NCBI RefSeq assembly: GCF_000981385.1
Contig: NZ_LATZ01000120.1
Span: 124,001-188,000, forward strand
Direction of reading: 5' to 3'
Source: Bacillus sp. SA1-12
Lineage (GTDB): Bacteria; Bacillota; Bacilli; Bacillales; Bacillaceae
Length of the DNA: 64,000 nt
This document shows positions 24,883-33,775 of the stretch, in pieces. The notes below the pieces were generated by a model. The model had not been told where the DNA came from and ran no database searches. It saw only the letters and a list, made by a program, of their open reading frames with translations. The position numbers were made by a program, and so were the translations under genes. How positions within the stretch are numbered: position 1 is the stretch's first letter; the number at the start of each line of letters is the position of its first letter.

Positions 24883-25582
24883 TTGCTTCTACCGATTCAT
24901 CAAATTTATAGCCTACTCCCCATACGGTATGAAAAAATGGATGTGTTTCTGTCTCGATCTTTTTGCGCAATCGTTTAATATGGACATCAACCGTGCGTTC
25001 ATCACCATAAAATTGATAACCCCAAACTCGTTCTAACAGCTGTTCTCTGGTGAATACTTGGCGGGGATGTTTAAGAAAGTAATAAAGCAGTTCAAACTCT
25101 TTTGGTGTTAGGTTCATGATTTTTCGCCCTTGCAAATATACCTCACGTGTTGACTTGCTAATTTTAAAGTTTTCCGTTTGCAAAACATCCGAACTGCTTT
25201 CCTGCTGATCCTGCTCAGTTAGCTGATAGCGGCGAGTAACAGCCTTTATTCTTGCCATTAAGGCTAACGGGCTAAATGGTTTTGTTACATAATCATCTGC
25301 TCCCATTTCAAGCCCAAGCACTTGATCTGACTCACTATCTTTTGCTGTTAGCATAATAATCGGAATGGCGCTTTTTTCTTGTCTAATCTTTCTGCAAAGT
25401 GTAACACCATCCATTCCTGGAAGCATCCAGTCAAGGATCAGTAAGTCCCACTCATGTTTTTTATACTCCTCATATCCTTCAAGTCCATCATAAACAAATT
25501 TACCAGTTATTCCTTCTTTTGAAAAAAACATCTCAAGCATCGAACAAACACTTGGATTATCTTCAATAACTAAAACGTCCAT
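24872..25582 (-). CDS. yclJ: Response regulator YclJ (OmpR family)
   Basis: A 236-aa OmpR/PhoB-type regulator that closely follows B. subtilis YclJ (IEDNPSVCSMLEMFF at the start). Phosphoacceptor Asp in LLILDWMLPGMDG (about 52), Lys in YVTKPFSPL (about 101), and a C-terminal winged helix with LTPKEFELLYYFLKHPRQVFTREQLL and RTVDVHIKRLRKK. It heads the yclJK operon, and ATG follows CAGGTGGAAA. The promoter at 25634-25662 and a palindrome at 25612-25627 suggest self-regulation. Confidence 0.93.
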   Translation of the reverse strand: MDVLVIEDNPSVCSMLEMFFSKEGITGKFVYDGLEGYEEYKKHEWDLLILDWMLPGMDGVTLCRKIRQEKSAIPIIMLTAKDSESDQVLGLEMGADDYVTKPFSPLALMARIKAVTRRYQLTEQDQQESSSDVLQTENFKISKSTREVYLQGRKIMNLTPKEFELLYYFLKHPRQVFTREQLLERVWGYQFYGDERTVDVHIKRLRKKIETETHPFFHTVWGVGYKFDESVEANED

Positions 25583-25611
25583 TTTCCACCTGCCAGTTGT
25601 ATCAAAAACTT

Positions 25612-25627
25612 AAGTATAGATATACTT
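25612..25627. promoter_or_regulatory. Palindrome at the yclJ transcription start
   Basis: AAGTATA and TATACTT, perfect inverted 7-mers with a 2-nt centre, just downstream of the -10 element. It may be an operator of yclJK. Confidence 0.5.
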
Positions 25628-25633
25628 TTATTT

Positions 25634-25662
25634 ATTTTATCGTTTTCTCACCTGCTGTACAA
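25634..25662 (-). promoter_or_regulatory. Sigma-A promoter of yclJK
   Basis: On the minus strand TTGTAC (25657-25662) and TAAAAT (25634-25639) are 17 nt apart. Confidence 0.65.
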
Positions 25663-25791
25663 ATAATTCAAGATAAAAAAGAAAGATGCCAATATAAGCT
25701 TCATGCTGTTTACATTCAAGTAGTTTAAGTAGAATGGCAGTATCCTTTAGCCAGGTATTCCGCCTTTATTATATTTCCTAAAAATGCTTTT

Positions 25792-25980
25792 TCAGCCATG
25801 CTCATTATCTTCACCTGCCGTAAGATCAAGCTTAAATCCACTGGGAATCACTCTTCCGGCAGGAAATGAATCGGTCAATTGTTTATGTTTTGGTAAAGGC
25901 TTTTGGTTCACATGGTAAGCATCAATTTCTTCAACGGTCAGTAACGATTCATTTTCCCAGTTTTTCAGATCCTTCAACAT
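25792..25980 (-). CDS. Small hypothetical protein, 62 aa
   Basis: ATG 25980 lies 7 nt after AAGGGAAGG. The protein is soluble and charged: MLKDLKNWENESLLTVEEI at the start, a basic middle (KPLPKHKQ) and an acidic end (AGEDNEHG). It has no cysteine and no membrane segment. I do not recognise it. It lies alone between yclJ and cspB on the same strand. About 230 bp follow upstream to cspB in which I see only the csp terminator. Confidence 0.6.
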   Translation of the reverse strand: MLKDLKNWENESLLTVEEIDAYHVNQKPLPKHKQLTDSFPAGRVIPSGFKLDLTAGEDNEHG

Positions 25981-26152
25981 TGTACAGCCTTCCCTTGTTT
26001 TTGGCGAAAGCTATCGACATCGCTTTGAAGATCACATTTTCGGTTTTAAAAAGTGAGAATCATCTACCAGCATACAGCTGTTGTATCACATTCACCTTTT
26101 CTCAGATGGAACTTGACACCAATTGGCATTAAAAGGATTGCTGGCACGCAAC

Positions 26153-26182
26153 AAAAAAAGACCCCGAAATCGGAGTCTTTTA
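26153..26182 (-). terminator. Terminator of cspB
   Basis: On the minus strand AAAAGACTCCGATTTCGGGGTCTTTT forms a stem and loop with a run of seven T, 29 nt past the stop. Confidence 0.92.
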
Positions 26183-26210
26183 TAAGAGCTGTCTATGCAG
26201 CGTTATTTCA

Positions 26211-26408
26211 TTATTTTTGAACGTTAGCAGCTTGTGGTCCACGAGCGCCTTGCTCAACTTCAAAAGTAACTGTTTGGCCTTCTTCTAAAGTTTTGAAACC
26301 TTCACCTTGGATAGCAGAGAAGTGTACGAATACATCGTCTTGGCCTTCTACTTCGATAAATCCAAAACCTTTTTCTGAATTAAACCATTTTACTTTACCT
26401 TGTAACAT
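26211..26408 (-). CDS. cspB: Cold shock protein
   Basis: A 65-aa single-domain cold shock protein, nearly the same as B. subtilis CspB over its first 45 residues. RNP1 (KGFGFIEV, about 13-20) and RNP2 (VFVHFSAI, about 26-33) are intact. It binds single-stranded RNA and DNA and keeps mRNA unstructured, mainly in the cold. The probable promoter at 26540-26568 gives a leader of about 120 nt, as in cold-shock genes whose long 5' UTR controls translation. Other csp paralogues probably exist elsewhere, so the letter is a best guess. Confidence 0.93.
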   Translation of the reverse strand: MLQGKVKWFNSEKGFGFIEVEGQDDVFVHFSAIQGEGFKTLEEGQTVTFEVEQGARGPQAANVQK

Positions 26409-26539
26409 TGTTTTTCCTCCTGCGTGGTATTAATAGCCCACATTGTATTACTATTCTTGCTAGACAACGACCTTTCAAGAGGAAACTTTTAAAGCAACTT
26501 CCTTCAATAATCCTTATCCGAACAAAAATAATTAATTTT

Positions 26540-26568
26540 ATTCTAACACTAATTAAACCCAAAATCAA
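26540..26568 (-). promoter_or_regulatory. Probable promoter of cspB with long leader
   Basis: On the minus strand TTGATT (26563-26568) and TAGAAT (26540-26545) are 17 nt apart. Transcription would begin about 120 nt before the start codon. Confidence 0.6.
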
Positions 26569-26667
26569 GGATCTTATACAAACAACTTTGAGCAATTTAC
26601 ATAATTATTCTAAAGGTGATCAGAATAAAAGGAAAGTTTCACAATAAGACATTGAAAGGGAGGTTCT

Positions 26668-27216
26668 ATGAATACACCTAGCTATGACGATGTGCAGAAG
26701 GTAAGGGAAAAGCTTCAAGAGTCAAGCTTTGATCATTGGGTCCAAGATGATGTTTTTGCACTAGCGTGGTGGATCTTGTTCTTTTCGACAATCCTGCCTT
26801 ACGTTCTATGGTGGAAAATTGTTGATAAAACCAATCTATTTGAAATTGTTGCGTTCGGTTTGCTTTGTGCCGTTTTGGCTTGCTTTCTTGATTTAATCGG
26901 CGTATCACTAGGACTTTGGGGATATCCTGATAAATTAATCTCCATTATTCCTCCACTCATTCCAGCAGATTTAATTGTTATTCCTGTTGGCTCTATGATC
27001 GTCTACCAGTACTCTTCTTCTTGGTTTTCTTACATTTTACGTTATGCCATTTTTGCAATTTTACTGGCATATGTCATCGAGCCTTTATTTACCCTGCTTG
27101 ACATCTATGAGAGCTATAAGTGGTGGAATCACACCTCTTCATTCGTTGGATTGTTGTTATTTGGAATCAGCATTCGTGCATTCATTGGCTTTCTCAAAAA
27201 ACAGCATCAGTCTTAA
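26668..27216 (+). CDS. Multi-pass membrane protein, CBO0543-like family
   Basis: A 182-aa integral membrane protein with about five hydrophobic segments (near 30-50, 60-82, 90-110, 118-138 and 150-172), rich in Trp and Tyr at the interfaces (ALAWWILFFSTILPYVLWWK). It resembles proteins of Bacillus and Clostridium named CBO0543 family, of unknown function; this is from memory of their pattern. ATG follows GGGAGGTTCT. Single gene, divergent from cspB. Confidence 0.65.
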   Translation: MNTPSYDDVQKVREKLQESSFDHWVQDDVFALAWWILFFSTILPYVLWWKIVDKTNLFEIVAFGLLCAVLACFLDLIGVSLGLWGYPDKLISIIPPLIPADLIVIPVGSMIVYQYSSSWFSYILRYAIFAILLAYVIEPLFTLLDIYESYKWWNHTSSFVGLLLFGISIRAFIGFLKKQHQS

Positions 27217-27315
27217 AGGAAGCCGTTTCGCAAACATCGTGCTTTTTACTAAAAATCATTAAACAGTTTTCACAAGTAACCTACTTAAAAACAATACTCT
27301 CTTAGATTAAGAACC

Positions 27316-27355
27316 TAAAAGAAAGAGGCTGTCGCCATTAACATGGGACAGCCTC
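27316..27355 (-). terminator. Terminator of the MMPL exporter operon
   Basis: On the minus strand GAGGCTGTC pairs with GACAGCCTC and is followed by TTTCTTTT, 14 nt past the stop. Confidence 0.9.
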
Positions 27356-27368
27356 ATATAAAGTTCAC

Positions 27369-30300
27369 TTATGCTCGTTTAAACGGCCACCAGTTTGCAG
27401 CACCAAATGTTTTGACCATAACCGGGACAAATAGAGGCAAAACAATTAAAGCGTAAAGCAGCAAGCCTGTTAAAATAATCGAAGCAATTTGGATAAGTGA
27501 AAGCATGCCTGATGGAATCATAGCTGCAAATGTACCGCCAAGGATTACTACAGCCGAAATAATAACTGTTCCCATCTTTTTCATCGATAAAAGCATTGCC
27601 TCTCCTACTGATAAATCCTTATACTCATTAAAACGATCCATTAAGAAAATACTGTAGTCCACACCAAGGGCAACCAGAATCACAAAAGAAAAGAATGGAA
27701 CAGCCCAGCTGATTCCTGTATATCCTAATAGATTCACAAAGATCATTTCGTTTATTCCAATAGCTGTGTAATACGTTAAGATTAAGGAGCCAATCAAATA
27801 AAGCGGCATGATGAGCGATCTAAATAAGAAAATAAGAATAATCGATATACCGACAAGCATTAAAATAACGGTACGCGTATAGTCGTTATTAGACATTGTA
27901 TTTAAATCAGCATTTGTGCTTGTAATCCCCCCAATTGCGACCTTGGCATTTTCTAGCTTTGTACCCTTTGTCGCACGTTCAATCGCCGCATTTAAAGGTT
28001 CAACCTGATTGATGGCTTCATTTGAATATGGATTAGCCTCAAAAATAACATCAAATGTCATGACTTTGCGGTCATCTGATAAATACGTATCAAGTGACTG
28101 TTGAAAATCATCACTGGTTAACACGTCTTCAGGCAAGTAAAATCCTGCTGTCTCAGAAGTTTTTGCTAAGTCATCTAAATAATCCTGAGCAGAACCAAGT
28201 CCATCTGATACCTGATTTAAACCTGTAACACTTTGATTTAATCCGCTTGTTAATTGATTCATTTGTCCATCAAGGTCGCCAAAGCCGTCTAGCAGCTTCT
28301 TTTGGCCTGTTGTAACACTTGATAGGCCATCCGATAATTTTGGCATATTGCTTACAATTTGGTTCTGTCCATTGGCAAGCTCATTTAAGCCTGCTTGCTG
28401 CTTTTCTATTCCGGCAATTAGTTGTGATAATCCTGCAGAGACTTGCTTATGGCCTTCAATCAGCTGAGCGAAGTTTTTATTTGCCATGTTTAAACCGTCG
28501 CTGATCTCTTTTTGTTTAGTGTTTATTTGAGTGATTCCTGCTGCTAGTTTTGGAAGCTGAGTTTTAGCTGTATCCTGGACAGTCCCTTTAATGATTTTAT
28601 AATCATCATCATTAGCCAGCCCGGGATTTCTTGCTTCAAGAGTCGTAAAATTACCATTTAATTGAGTCAAGGCATTAGATAGTCCCATAATCCCGTTGCC
28701 AATTTCGTTATACTGTAAAGCTAAAGCATTTACACCATTTGCGGCATCTTGATACCCTGAAAGAAGCTGACTGCTTCCTGCCTGAAGCTCTTCAACCCCT
28801 GCCTTCGCTTGAGCCAAGCCTTTCTTTATTTCATCTGAACCGGCAGATCCTTGGCGAATTCCCGTTTCAATTTTCGCCAGGTTATTCTGTATTTCTGACA
28901 TACCGGAATGAATTTCCTCAGTACCTGTGATCAAATCATTTATTCCATTTGTTGCCTCTTGGAGTTGTGGCGACGATTTGGTGAGTTCGCTTTCCGCCTC
29001 TGCCAATCCTTCACTTATTGTGTCAATCCCGTCCTTTCCGTCATTAAGACCTTCTTCAAGCGTTACCGCTTGATTAGCTACATAGAACTCGTCTATTATT
29101 TCACCGGTCGGCCTTGTAACTGAACGGACTGAATCGACTAAATCAACTGTTTCGAGCTCCTTACTAATGTTTTCAGCTAAGTTGATATATTCTGTTGAAT
29201 CCATTACTTCATCATTTTTTAAAACAATTTGTGTCGGCATGGATTCCCCTGGACCAAAGCTGTCCGAAATCGCATTGAACGCTTTTATCGAGTTGACATC
29301 ACTGCCGATTTCCTCTAAGGAGTTATATGATAATTTGCCATCATACTGCATTAAAAATGGAACAGATATCGCTGCAACAATTAGCAGAGCGATGAGTGGA
29401 CGTGCAAGCGAAAAACGGCCGACAATTGCCCATAATTTACTATCCTTATGTTCGAGAGTTCCTTTAGATGGCCAAAAGATTTTATTCCCAAGTACTGCCA
29501 TGAAGAAGGGAACAACGGTAAATAATGCGATCAGCAAGACGGCAACCCCAACCGCTACGGCAGATGCGGATTGATAAAGCTTAAATTGGGAGAACCCAAT
29601 AGCAGCAAAGCCGATCATGACAGCTATTCCACTGAAAAAGACAGTGCGTCCGGCATTGCGATACGTTGCAACAATCGCTTCTGTTACACTTTCATAATGT
29701 GACAGTTCTTCTTTAAATCGACTTAACAGTAAAATACAATAGTCTGTACCAATTCCGAATAAAACAGCAACTAAAAAGATTTGTGTGAAATTTGAGATTG
29801 GAAAATTTACAGCATCAACTAAAATGGCAACAATGGATTGTGAGGCCAAATAGGTAACCCCAACTGTAATAAGCGGAATAAGCGGTGCAATAACTGATCG
29901 AAACACAAGGAGCAAAACAGCTAAAATAAACACTACTGTAATCCCTTCCGTTTTCTTTAAGCCTTCTTGTGAACTTGTCATTACATCTTGATCAATCATC
30001 CATCCGCTCGTATAGTAATGATCCACATTTACATCTTCAATTGCCTCATAAAGTAATGTTGATACTTCCTTGGCCTCCCGGTCATTCCAACTGACCGACA
30101 CAGACGCTAAAATGGTTTTGCCGTCCTTTGATACTAACTGTTCCTTTAAGCTTTCTTCATTAAAATGAGTAACAATGTCTTTGACTCCAAGCTCTTTGTT
30201 CTCCTCGAGCAAACGAATCGCTCTCTCTGCTTCCTTGATTTCCTCATTTGACAGTTTATCTTCATTATGAAAAACAAGGGCCACCTGTGTTTCATCCCCG

Positions 30301-30488
30301 GCATTTTCCTGTTTTTGAACATCCTCCAAAATCTCACTTGCCAAGGTTGAAGAATATCCTTCCGGGACGCTAATCTGCCCTTTCTCACGCACAAGGTCTG
30401 CCATGTTAGGCGCAGCAAAAAACAGCCCGGCCACAACAGCAATCCAAGCAATAATAACAAGCCATTTTCCTTTAATGATGGTGTTCAC
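27369..30488 (-). CDS. MMPL-family transporter (YdgH-like)
   Basis: A 1039-aa RND-superfamily exporter of the MMPL group. Two blocks of about six helices are seen, at residues 175-375 and 850-1030, each after a large extracytoplasmic loop. FGIGTDYCILLLSRFKEE and VALGVDYSIFLMDRFNEY are the paired TM4 motifs with the Asp-Tyr proton-relay signature. The second loop (about 480-800) has many LxxG-type heptads that predict long coiled coils, as in YhgE/Pip-like proteins. Likely exports lipids or hydrophobic toxins. A MarR repressor gene 2 nt upstream forms the operon, as with ydgG-ydgH in B. subtilis. The start is GTG behind GGAGG. Confidence 0.88.
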   Translation of the reverse strand: MNTIIKGKWLVIIAWIAVVAGLFFAAPNMADLVREKGQISVPEGYSSTLASEILEDVQKQENAGDETQVALVFHNEDKLSNEEIKEAERAIRLLEENKELGVKDIVTHFNEESLKEQLVSKDGKTILASVSVSWNDREAKEVSTLLYEAIEDVNVDHYYTSGWMIDQDVMTSSQEGLKKTEGITVVFILAVLLLVFRSVIAPLIPLITVGVTYLASQSIVAILVDAVNFPISNFTQIFLVAVLFGIGTDYCILLLSRFKEELSHYESVTEAIVATYRNAGRTVFFSGIAVMIGFAAIGFSQFKLYQSASAVAVGVAVLLIALFTVVPFFMAVLGNKIFWPSKGTLEHKDSKLWAIVGRFSLARPLIALLIVAAISVPFLMQYDGKLSYNSLEEIGSDVNSIKAFNAISDSFGPGESMPTQIVLKNDEVMDSTEYINLAENISKELETVDLVDSVRSVTRPTGEIIDEFYVANQAVTLEEGLNDGKDGIDTISEGLAEAESELTKSSPQLQEATNGINDLITGTEEIHSGMSEIQNNLAKIETGIRQGSAGSDEIKKGLAQAKAGVEELQAGSSQLLSGYQDAANGVNALALQYNEIGNGIMGLSNALTQLNGNFTTLEARNPGLANDDDYKIIKGTVQDTAKTQLPKLAAGITQINTKQKEISDGLNMANKNFAQLIEGHKQVSAGLSQLIAGIEKQQAGLNELANGQNQIVSNMPKLSDGLSSVTTGQKKLLDGFGDLDGQMNQLTSGLNQSVTGLNQVSDGLGSAQDYLDDLAKTSETAGFYLPEDVLTSDDFQQSLDTYLSDDRKVMTFDVIFEANPYSNEAINQVEPLNAAIERATKGTKLENAKVAIGGITSTNADLNTMSNNDYTRTVILMLVGISIILIFLFRSLIMPLYLIGSLILTYYTAIGINEMIFVNLLGYTGISWAVPFFSFVILVALGVDYSIFLMDRFNEYKDLSVGEAMLLSMKKMGTVIISAVVILGGTFAAMIPSGMLSLIQIASIILTGLLLYALIVLPLFVPVMVKTFGAANWWPFKRA

Positions 30489-30490
30489 TG

Positions 30491-30952
30491 CTATTCCTCC
30501 AAATTACAGTTTTTAAGATTTTTTAAAAGACTATTAAGCTTTTCATACGTTTCGATAAAGGCAACAATTTCACTTTCCTCAAAACTCGTAAGAATGGATC
30601 CTACTAAGTTGCAAATTTTATCCTCTGTTTTTTTGTATAACGCTTCACCTTTCTCTGTTAAAGTTAAGTAAATGACACGACGATCATTTTCATCACGTGT
30701 CCGCTTAATTAACTCTTTGTCTGTTAAGCGGTTCATAATCGCAGTAATCGCGCTTTTCTTTACCTCAAAGACCTCTGCAAGCTCTGTGGATGTACAGGTT
30801 TTTGCCTGATGGATATACCGTAATGTGTAATGCTGGTCATTTGTAATTTCTTCTCCGATACTGTCCTTAATTAAGTTTTCACCCTTTTTTGTAACGGAAA
30901 AGGACACGGATATATACCGATTAATTAAATCTTCTATCTGTTGTTCCTTCAT
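30491..30952 (-). CDS. MarR-family repressor (YdgG-like)
   Basis: A 153-aa winged-helix regulator with helix-turn-helix CTSTELAEVFEVKKSAITAIMNRLTDKELI near 53-82 and wing RTRDENDRRVIYLTLTEKG, standard for MarR. It is first in the operon with the MMPL exporter; the exporter's ribosome site lies inside its last codons. It probably represses the operon through the inverted repeat at 30974-31000 and is released by the exported compound. ATG follows GGGAGG. Confidence 0.92.
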   Translation of the reverse strand: MKEQQIEDLINRYISVSFSVTKKGENLIKDSIGEEITNDQHYTLRYIHQAKTCTSTELAEVFEVKKSAITAIMNRLTDKELIKRTRDENDRRVIYLTLTEKGEALYKKTEDKICNLVGSILTSFEESEIVAFIETYEKLNSLLKNLKNCNLEE

Positions 30953-30973
30953 GAAAGGAGCCTCCCTTTCTAT

Positions 30974-31000
30974 TAGTTCAACACTTTAACTGTTCAACTA
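30974..31000. promoter_or_regulatory. Candidate MarR operator
   Basis: TAGTTCAAC (30974-30982) and GTTCAACTA (30992-31000) are inverted 9-mers with one mismatch and a 9-nt spacer, just downstream of the -10 element of the marR promoter. Confidence 0.65.
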
Positions 31001-31004
31001 TTTA

Positions 31005-31034
31005 ACTATATATCGGCATTCGTCTTCATGTCAA
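31005..31034 (-). promoter_or_regulatory. Sigma-A promoter of the marR-MMPL operon
   Basis: On the minus strand a perfect TTGACA (31029-31034) lies 18 nt from TATAGT (31005-31010), or 16 nt from the overlapping TATATA. Confidence 0.75.
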
Positions 31035-31126
31035 TGAATATTCTGATACGCATTGAGCTAGAACATGAAAAATCATTACACGCATATAATTAGGATAAAC
31101 ATTGATAGTAATGAGGAGGTATGTTG

Positions 31127-31357
31127 GTGAAGCTTTTGTTTAGGAGTAAACAGCTTTTCAGGAGAGATCATCAAGATCATTCATGGCTTTTTTTCTTCAT
31201 TTTCGTTATCCTGCTAATCGGCTATACCATTGATTTTCTCATTTATAAGGATTGGTCCTTTTTATATGTAACAATTGCAGTTCCTCTTATTTTAGGATGC
31301 ATATACAGATGGAAAAGCAAAGGAAAAGGAAAGAAATCCTTACCATTCCTAGAGTAA
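31127..31357 (+). CDS. Small two-span membrane protein, 76 aa
   Basis: I chose the GTG at 31127, which lies 7 nt after AGGAGG; an ATG at 31121 is too close to that site. The product has a basic start (KLLFRSKQLFRRDHQDH), two hydrophobic helices (about 20-40 and 47-63) and a lysine-rich tail (RWKSKGKGKKS). The family is not recognised. It is divergent from marR and separate from the downstream hydrolase. Confidence 0.6.
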   Translation: MKLLFRSKQLFRRDHQDHSWLFFFIFVILLIGYTIDFLIYKDWSFLYVTIAVPLILGCIYRWKSKGKGKKSLPFLE

Positions 31358-31471
31358 TATTTTCATTTTATATCCTCATTATTTTATCTCTATAGATCAC
31401 TCTTTTAACATGGCATACTTTTCCTCCTAACAGGGTAAAGTAAAAAAAATGAAAGCTTTGGGGGTATAAAA

Positions 31472-32278
31472 GTGAAAAAGATGCCATTGACCTCTGTCAC
31501 GAGCGGGATGGGAATTGAAGTTCTTCCAGATGTTTTTTGTTTATCTGATCAAATTGTTAATCTCTGTTTTATTGGAGATCCAAGAGAGACAAATGAATTT
31601 GTAATGATTGATGCCGGAATGCCAGGATCGTCTGAATTCATTATTAACGAAGCAGAAAAAAGATTCGGTGAAGGCTGCAGGTTGAACAGCATCATCCTGA
31701 CACATGGACACTTTGATCATGTTGGTGCTTTACCTGATTTGCTGTATAAATGGGATGTACCGGTCTATGCTCATCCTTTAGAGGCGCCCTATTTAACCGG
31801 AAAGAGTGATTATCCGCCGCCAAACCCGGAAGTGAAGGGACTTGTCGCAAAAATGTCCCCCAAATTCCCTAGACATAGCATCGATATAAGCTCTCACCTT
31901 AAGCTGTTAGGTGAAGATGGTTCGCTTCCTTCCTTACCGGATTGGCGTTACATTCACACACCAGGACATACACCGGGGCATATTTCATTATACAGGGAGC
32001 ACGACCAGGTGTTAGTTGTTGGAGATGCATTTACACTAGTTGAACAGGAATCATTATATGATGTCATGACACAAAAGCAGGAAATGCATGGCCCTCCTGC
32101 ATACTTTACGATCGATTGGCAGGATGCATGGGAATCAGTTAAAAAGTTAGATGCATTAGCGCCTTCCATCGCTATATCGGGACACGGACTGCCAATGGCA
32201 AATGATGAGTTAAGAACAGAGCTAAGAAATCTTGCACTTCATTTTGATCAAACCGAAATTCCTGAAAATAGAAAATGA
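31472..32278 (+). CDS. MBL-fold metallo-hydrolase
   Basis: A 268-aa metallo-beta-lactamase-fold enzyme. The metal motif THGHFDHVGAL is near residue 75-85, further ligands lie in HTPGHTPGHISLY (about 163) and VVGDAFT (about 185), and the last His is in ISGHGLPM (about 235). Such proteins hydrolyse thioesters, phosphoesters or lactones; the substrate is not evident. The start is GTG 31472 behind GGGGGTATAAAA. Followed by its own terminator. Confidence 0.87.
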   Translation: MKKMPLTSVTSGMGIEVLPDVFCLSDQIVNLCFIGDPRETNEFVMIDAGMPGSSEFIINEAEKRFGEGCRLNSIILTHGHFDHVGALPDLLYKWDVPVYAHPLEAPYLTGKSDYPPPNPEVKGLVAKMSPKFPRHSIDISSHLKLLGEDGSLPSLPDWRYIHTPGHTPGHISLYREHDQVLVVGDAFTLVEQESLYDVMTQKQEMHGPPAYFTIDWQDAWESVKKLDALAPSIAISGHGLPMANDELRTELRNLALHFDQTEIPENRK

Positions 32279-32286
32279 AACTTTTT

Positions 32287-32316
32287 AAAAAGGCACTTTA
32301 ATACAGGGGCCTTTTT
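32287..32316 (+). terminator. Terminator of the MBL hydrolase gene
   Basis: AAAAAGGC pairs with GCCTTTTT; the T run is part of the stem's 3' side. It begins 9 nt after the stop. Confidence 0.75.
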
Positions 32317-32397
32317 CTATTTTTCTAAGTCAATTGTGATTCCTATCTCTAACCTCTCTCCCAGAGACATACAATTTACTATGATAGGAGGGAGAAG

Positions 32398-33222
32398 ATG
32401 ATTTATATAGGAAATAGACTTGTACAGGAAAATCAATTAAAAACATCGTCATTTTCAGAGGAAGAACGAGAAATGATTAAACGTATGGACCGGTTTCAAG
32501 TAAGGTATTCCTTTTTAAATTATGATCATTTTAAGTTTGTTCTTCATTTGCGATCAGCAATTATTCAAGCATCAAGAGATTTATTGGCTAGTAAAGCAAA
32601 GTTCACTACATTTGAAAAGTCCCGATGCAACGAACGATATTGGAGATTAACCGCGCAAGGAGGCTTTTTGCTTAGAAGCGGGGTTCGGCCTTCAGATGCG
32701 ATCACTGACATCTTTCAAAATGGCATCAAGTACGGGTTTGAGTGCGCTACTGCGATTGTGATTGTTTTTTACAAAGCCGTACTTGATTCAATAAATCGCA
32801 GTCAATTTAATCGAATCTATCAAGGGATGTACTTGCGAGATTGGCAATCAGATGATGATCTTCCAATCCATACAAGAAGGGGAAATGATTTTCTTCCTGG
32901 TGATTGTCTATATTTTAATAATCCGCAATTTGATCCAAAAAAGCCCCAATGGCGCGGGGAAAATGTTATTGATTTAAGCAAGGGACTATATTATGCTCAT
33001 GGAATCGGGATTAAAACAGCAGAAGGCGTTATCGAGTCTTTAAATAAGCGCAGACATCCTTATGCAACTGTATCTGCCTATTTACTGTCACAGGTGACAC
33101 GGCTTGATGATTATTATCTCTATCAATTTGACAATGACCGCCATCAGCAAGGCAATGTTCCCCGCTTTATCTCACAGAAGAAATTAGTTGGCAGGATCGG
33201 GACCCATGTATATTATGATTAA
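32398..33222 (+). CDS. tgl: Protein-glutamine gamma-glutamyltransferase (spore coat transglutaminase)
   Basis: A 274-aa bacillary transglutaminase, slightly longer than B. subtilis Tgl (245 aa). It cross-links spore-coat proteins by joining glutamine and lysine side chains. The catalytic cysteine is in YGFECATAIVIVFY at residue 116, the same number as in B. subtilis; GDCLYFNNPQFDP and QWRGENVI near 170-190 and the later AHGIG match the family. The C-terminus extends about 25 residues past the B. subtilis end. ATG follows GGAGGGAGAAG. It is a single gene, probably expressed in the mother cell, though I did not identify a sigma-E/K promoter. Confidence 0.93.
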   Translation: MIYIGNRLVQENQLKTSSFSEEEREMIKRMDRFQVRYSFLNYDHFKFVLHLRSAIIQASRDLLASKAKFTTFEKSRCNERYWRLTAQGGFLLRSGVRPSDAITDIFQNGIKYGFECATAIVIVFYKAVLDSINRSQFNRIYQGMYLRDWQSDDDLPIHTRRGNDFLPGDCLYFNNPQFDPKKPQWRGENVIDLSKGLYYAHGIGIKTAEGVIESLNKRRHPYATVSAYLLSQVTRLDDYYLYQFDNDRHQQGNVPRFISQKKLVGRIGTHVYYD

Positions 33223-33300
33223 CTAAGAAATGCGCATGCACCTTGTTCAGCCTAGGGTAAATAAGAAGTTCATAAATTGAAGGTGTTCTTACTTAATTGA
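33222..33300. repeat. Dispersed palindromic element, copy 4 (truncated), abutting tgl
   Basis: CTAAGAAATGCGCATGCACC with TTGTTCAGCCTAGGG begins at the tgl stop codon and matches the left half of other copies; the right end is missing or diverged. Confidence 0.6.
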
Positions 33301-33316
33301 TCGCTTCTTAAACCTT

Positions 33317-33362
33317 GAAAAAAGGCTGTCTCAAATGAAATCCCTTCACATTGAGACAGCCT
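33317..33362 (-). terminator. Terminator of the 77-aa membrane protein gene
   Basis: On the minus strand GAGGCTGTCTCA pairs with TGAGACAGCCT and is followed by TTTTTTC, immediately after the stop. Confidence 0.88.
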
Positions 33363-33364
33363 CT

Positions 33365-33598
33365 TCAATTTTTAATAGACCGTTTTTTAATAATTGCCAT
33401 CAGAAATGAAATGATCATTGATAGCAGCGTAAATCCGAGCACCCAAATAAAAAATGTTTCGTCAAAAAACAGGAGCAGGATAAATGAAAAAAGGACGAAC
33501 ACAATAGCAGGGGCAACATAGAACTTTTTCGTTAACATACCCCCTGCAAATGTGAGTAAGATAACTACCGCAAAAAAGATTATAAGCAAAACTTCCAT
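33365..33598 (-). CDS. Small membrane protein, 77 aa
   Basis: Nearly the whole protein is hydrophobic, with three likely helices (about 3-20, 26-45 and 50-68) and a basic end (IIKKRSIKN). ATG is followed by a typical cytosol-out pattern and a ribosome site (GAGGTGATG) precedes it. It resembles small Bacillus membrane proteins of unknown role such as the DUF2651 group, but I cannot confirm that. Single gene with its own terminator. Confidence 0.6.
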   Translation of the reverse strand: MEVLLIIFFAVVILLTFAGGMLTKKFYVAPAIVFVLFSFILLLFFDETFFIWVLGFTLLSMIISFLMAIIKKRSIKN

Positions 33599-33775
33599 AC
33601 ATCACCTCATACTTACACTTCCTACTACTTATCTTCGTATATCAATCTTAAAGCAGGCATTCCTATAACCCAGCAGGAAAGAATGAACGAATGCCGGCCT
33701 TTCCACAGGACATGGCAAAGCCATTATCCCCGCTTAAGCTCCTCTTACATCTTGAAAGAAGAGTTTTCCTACAAA

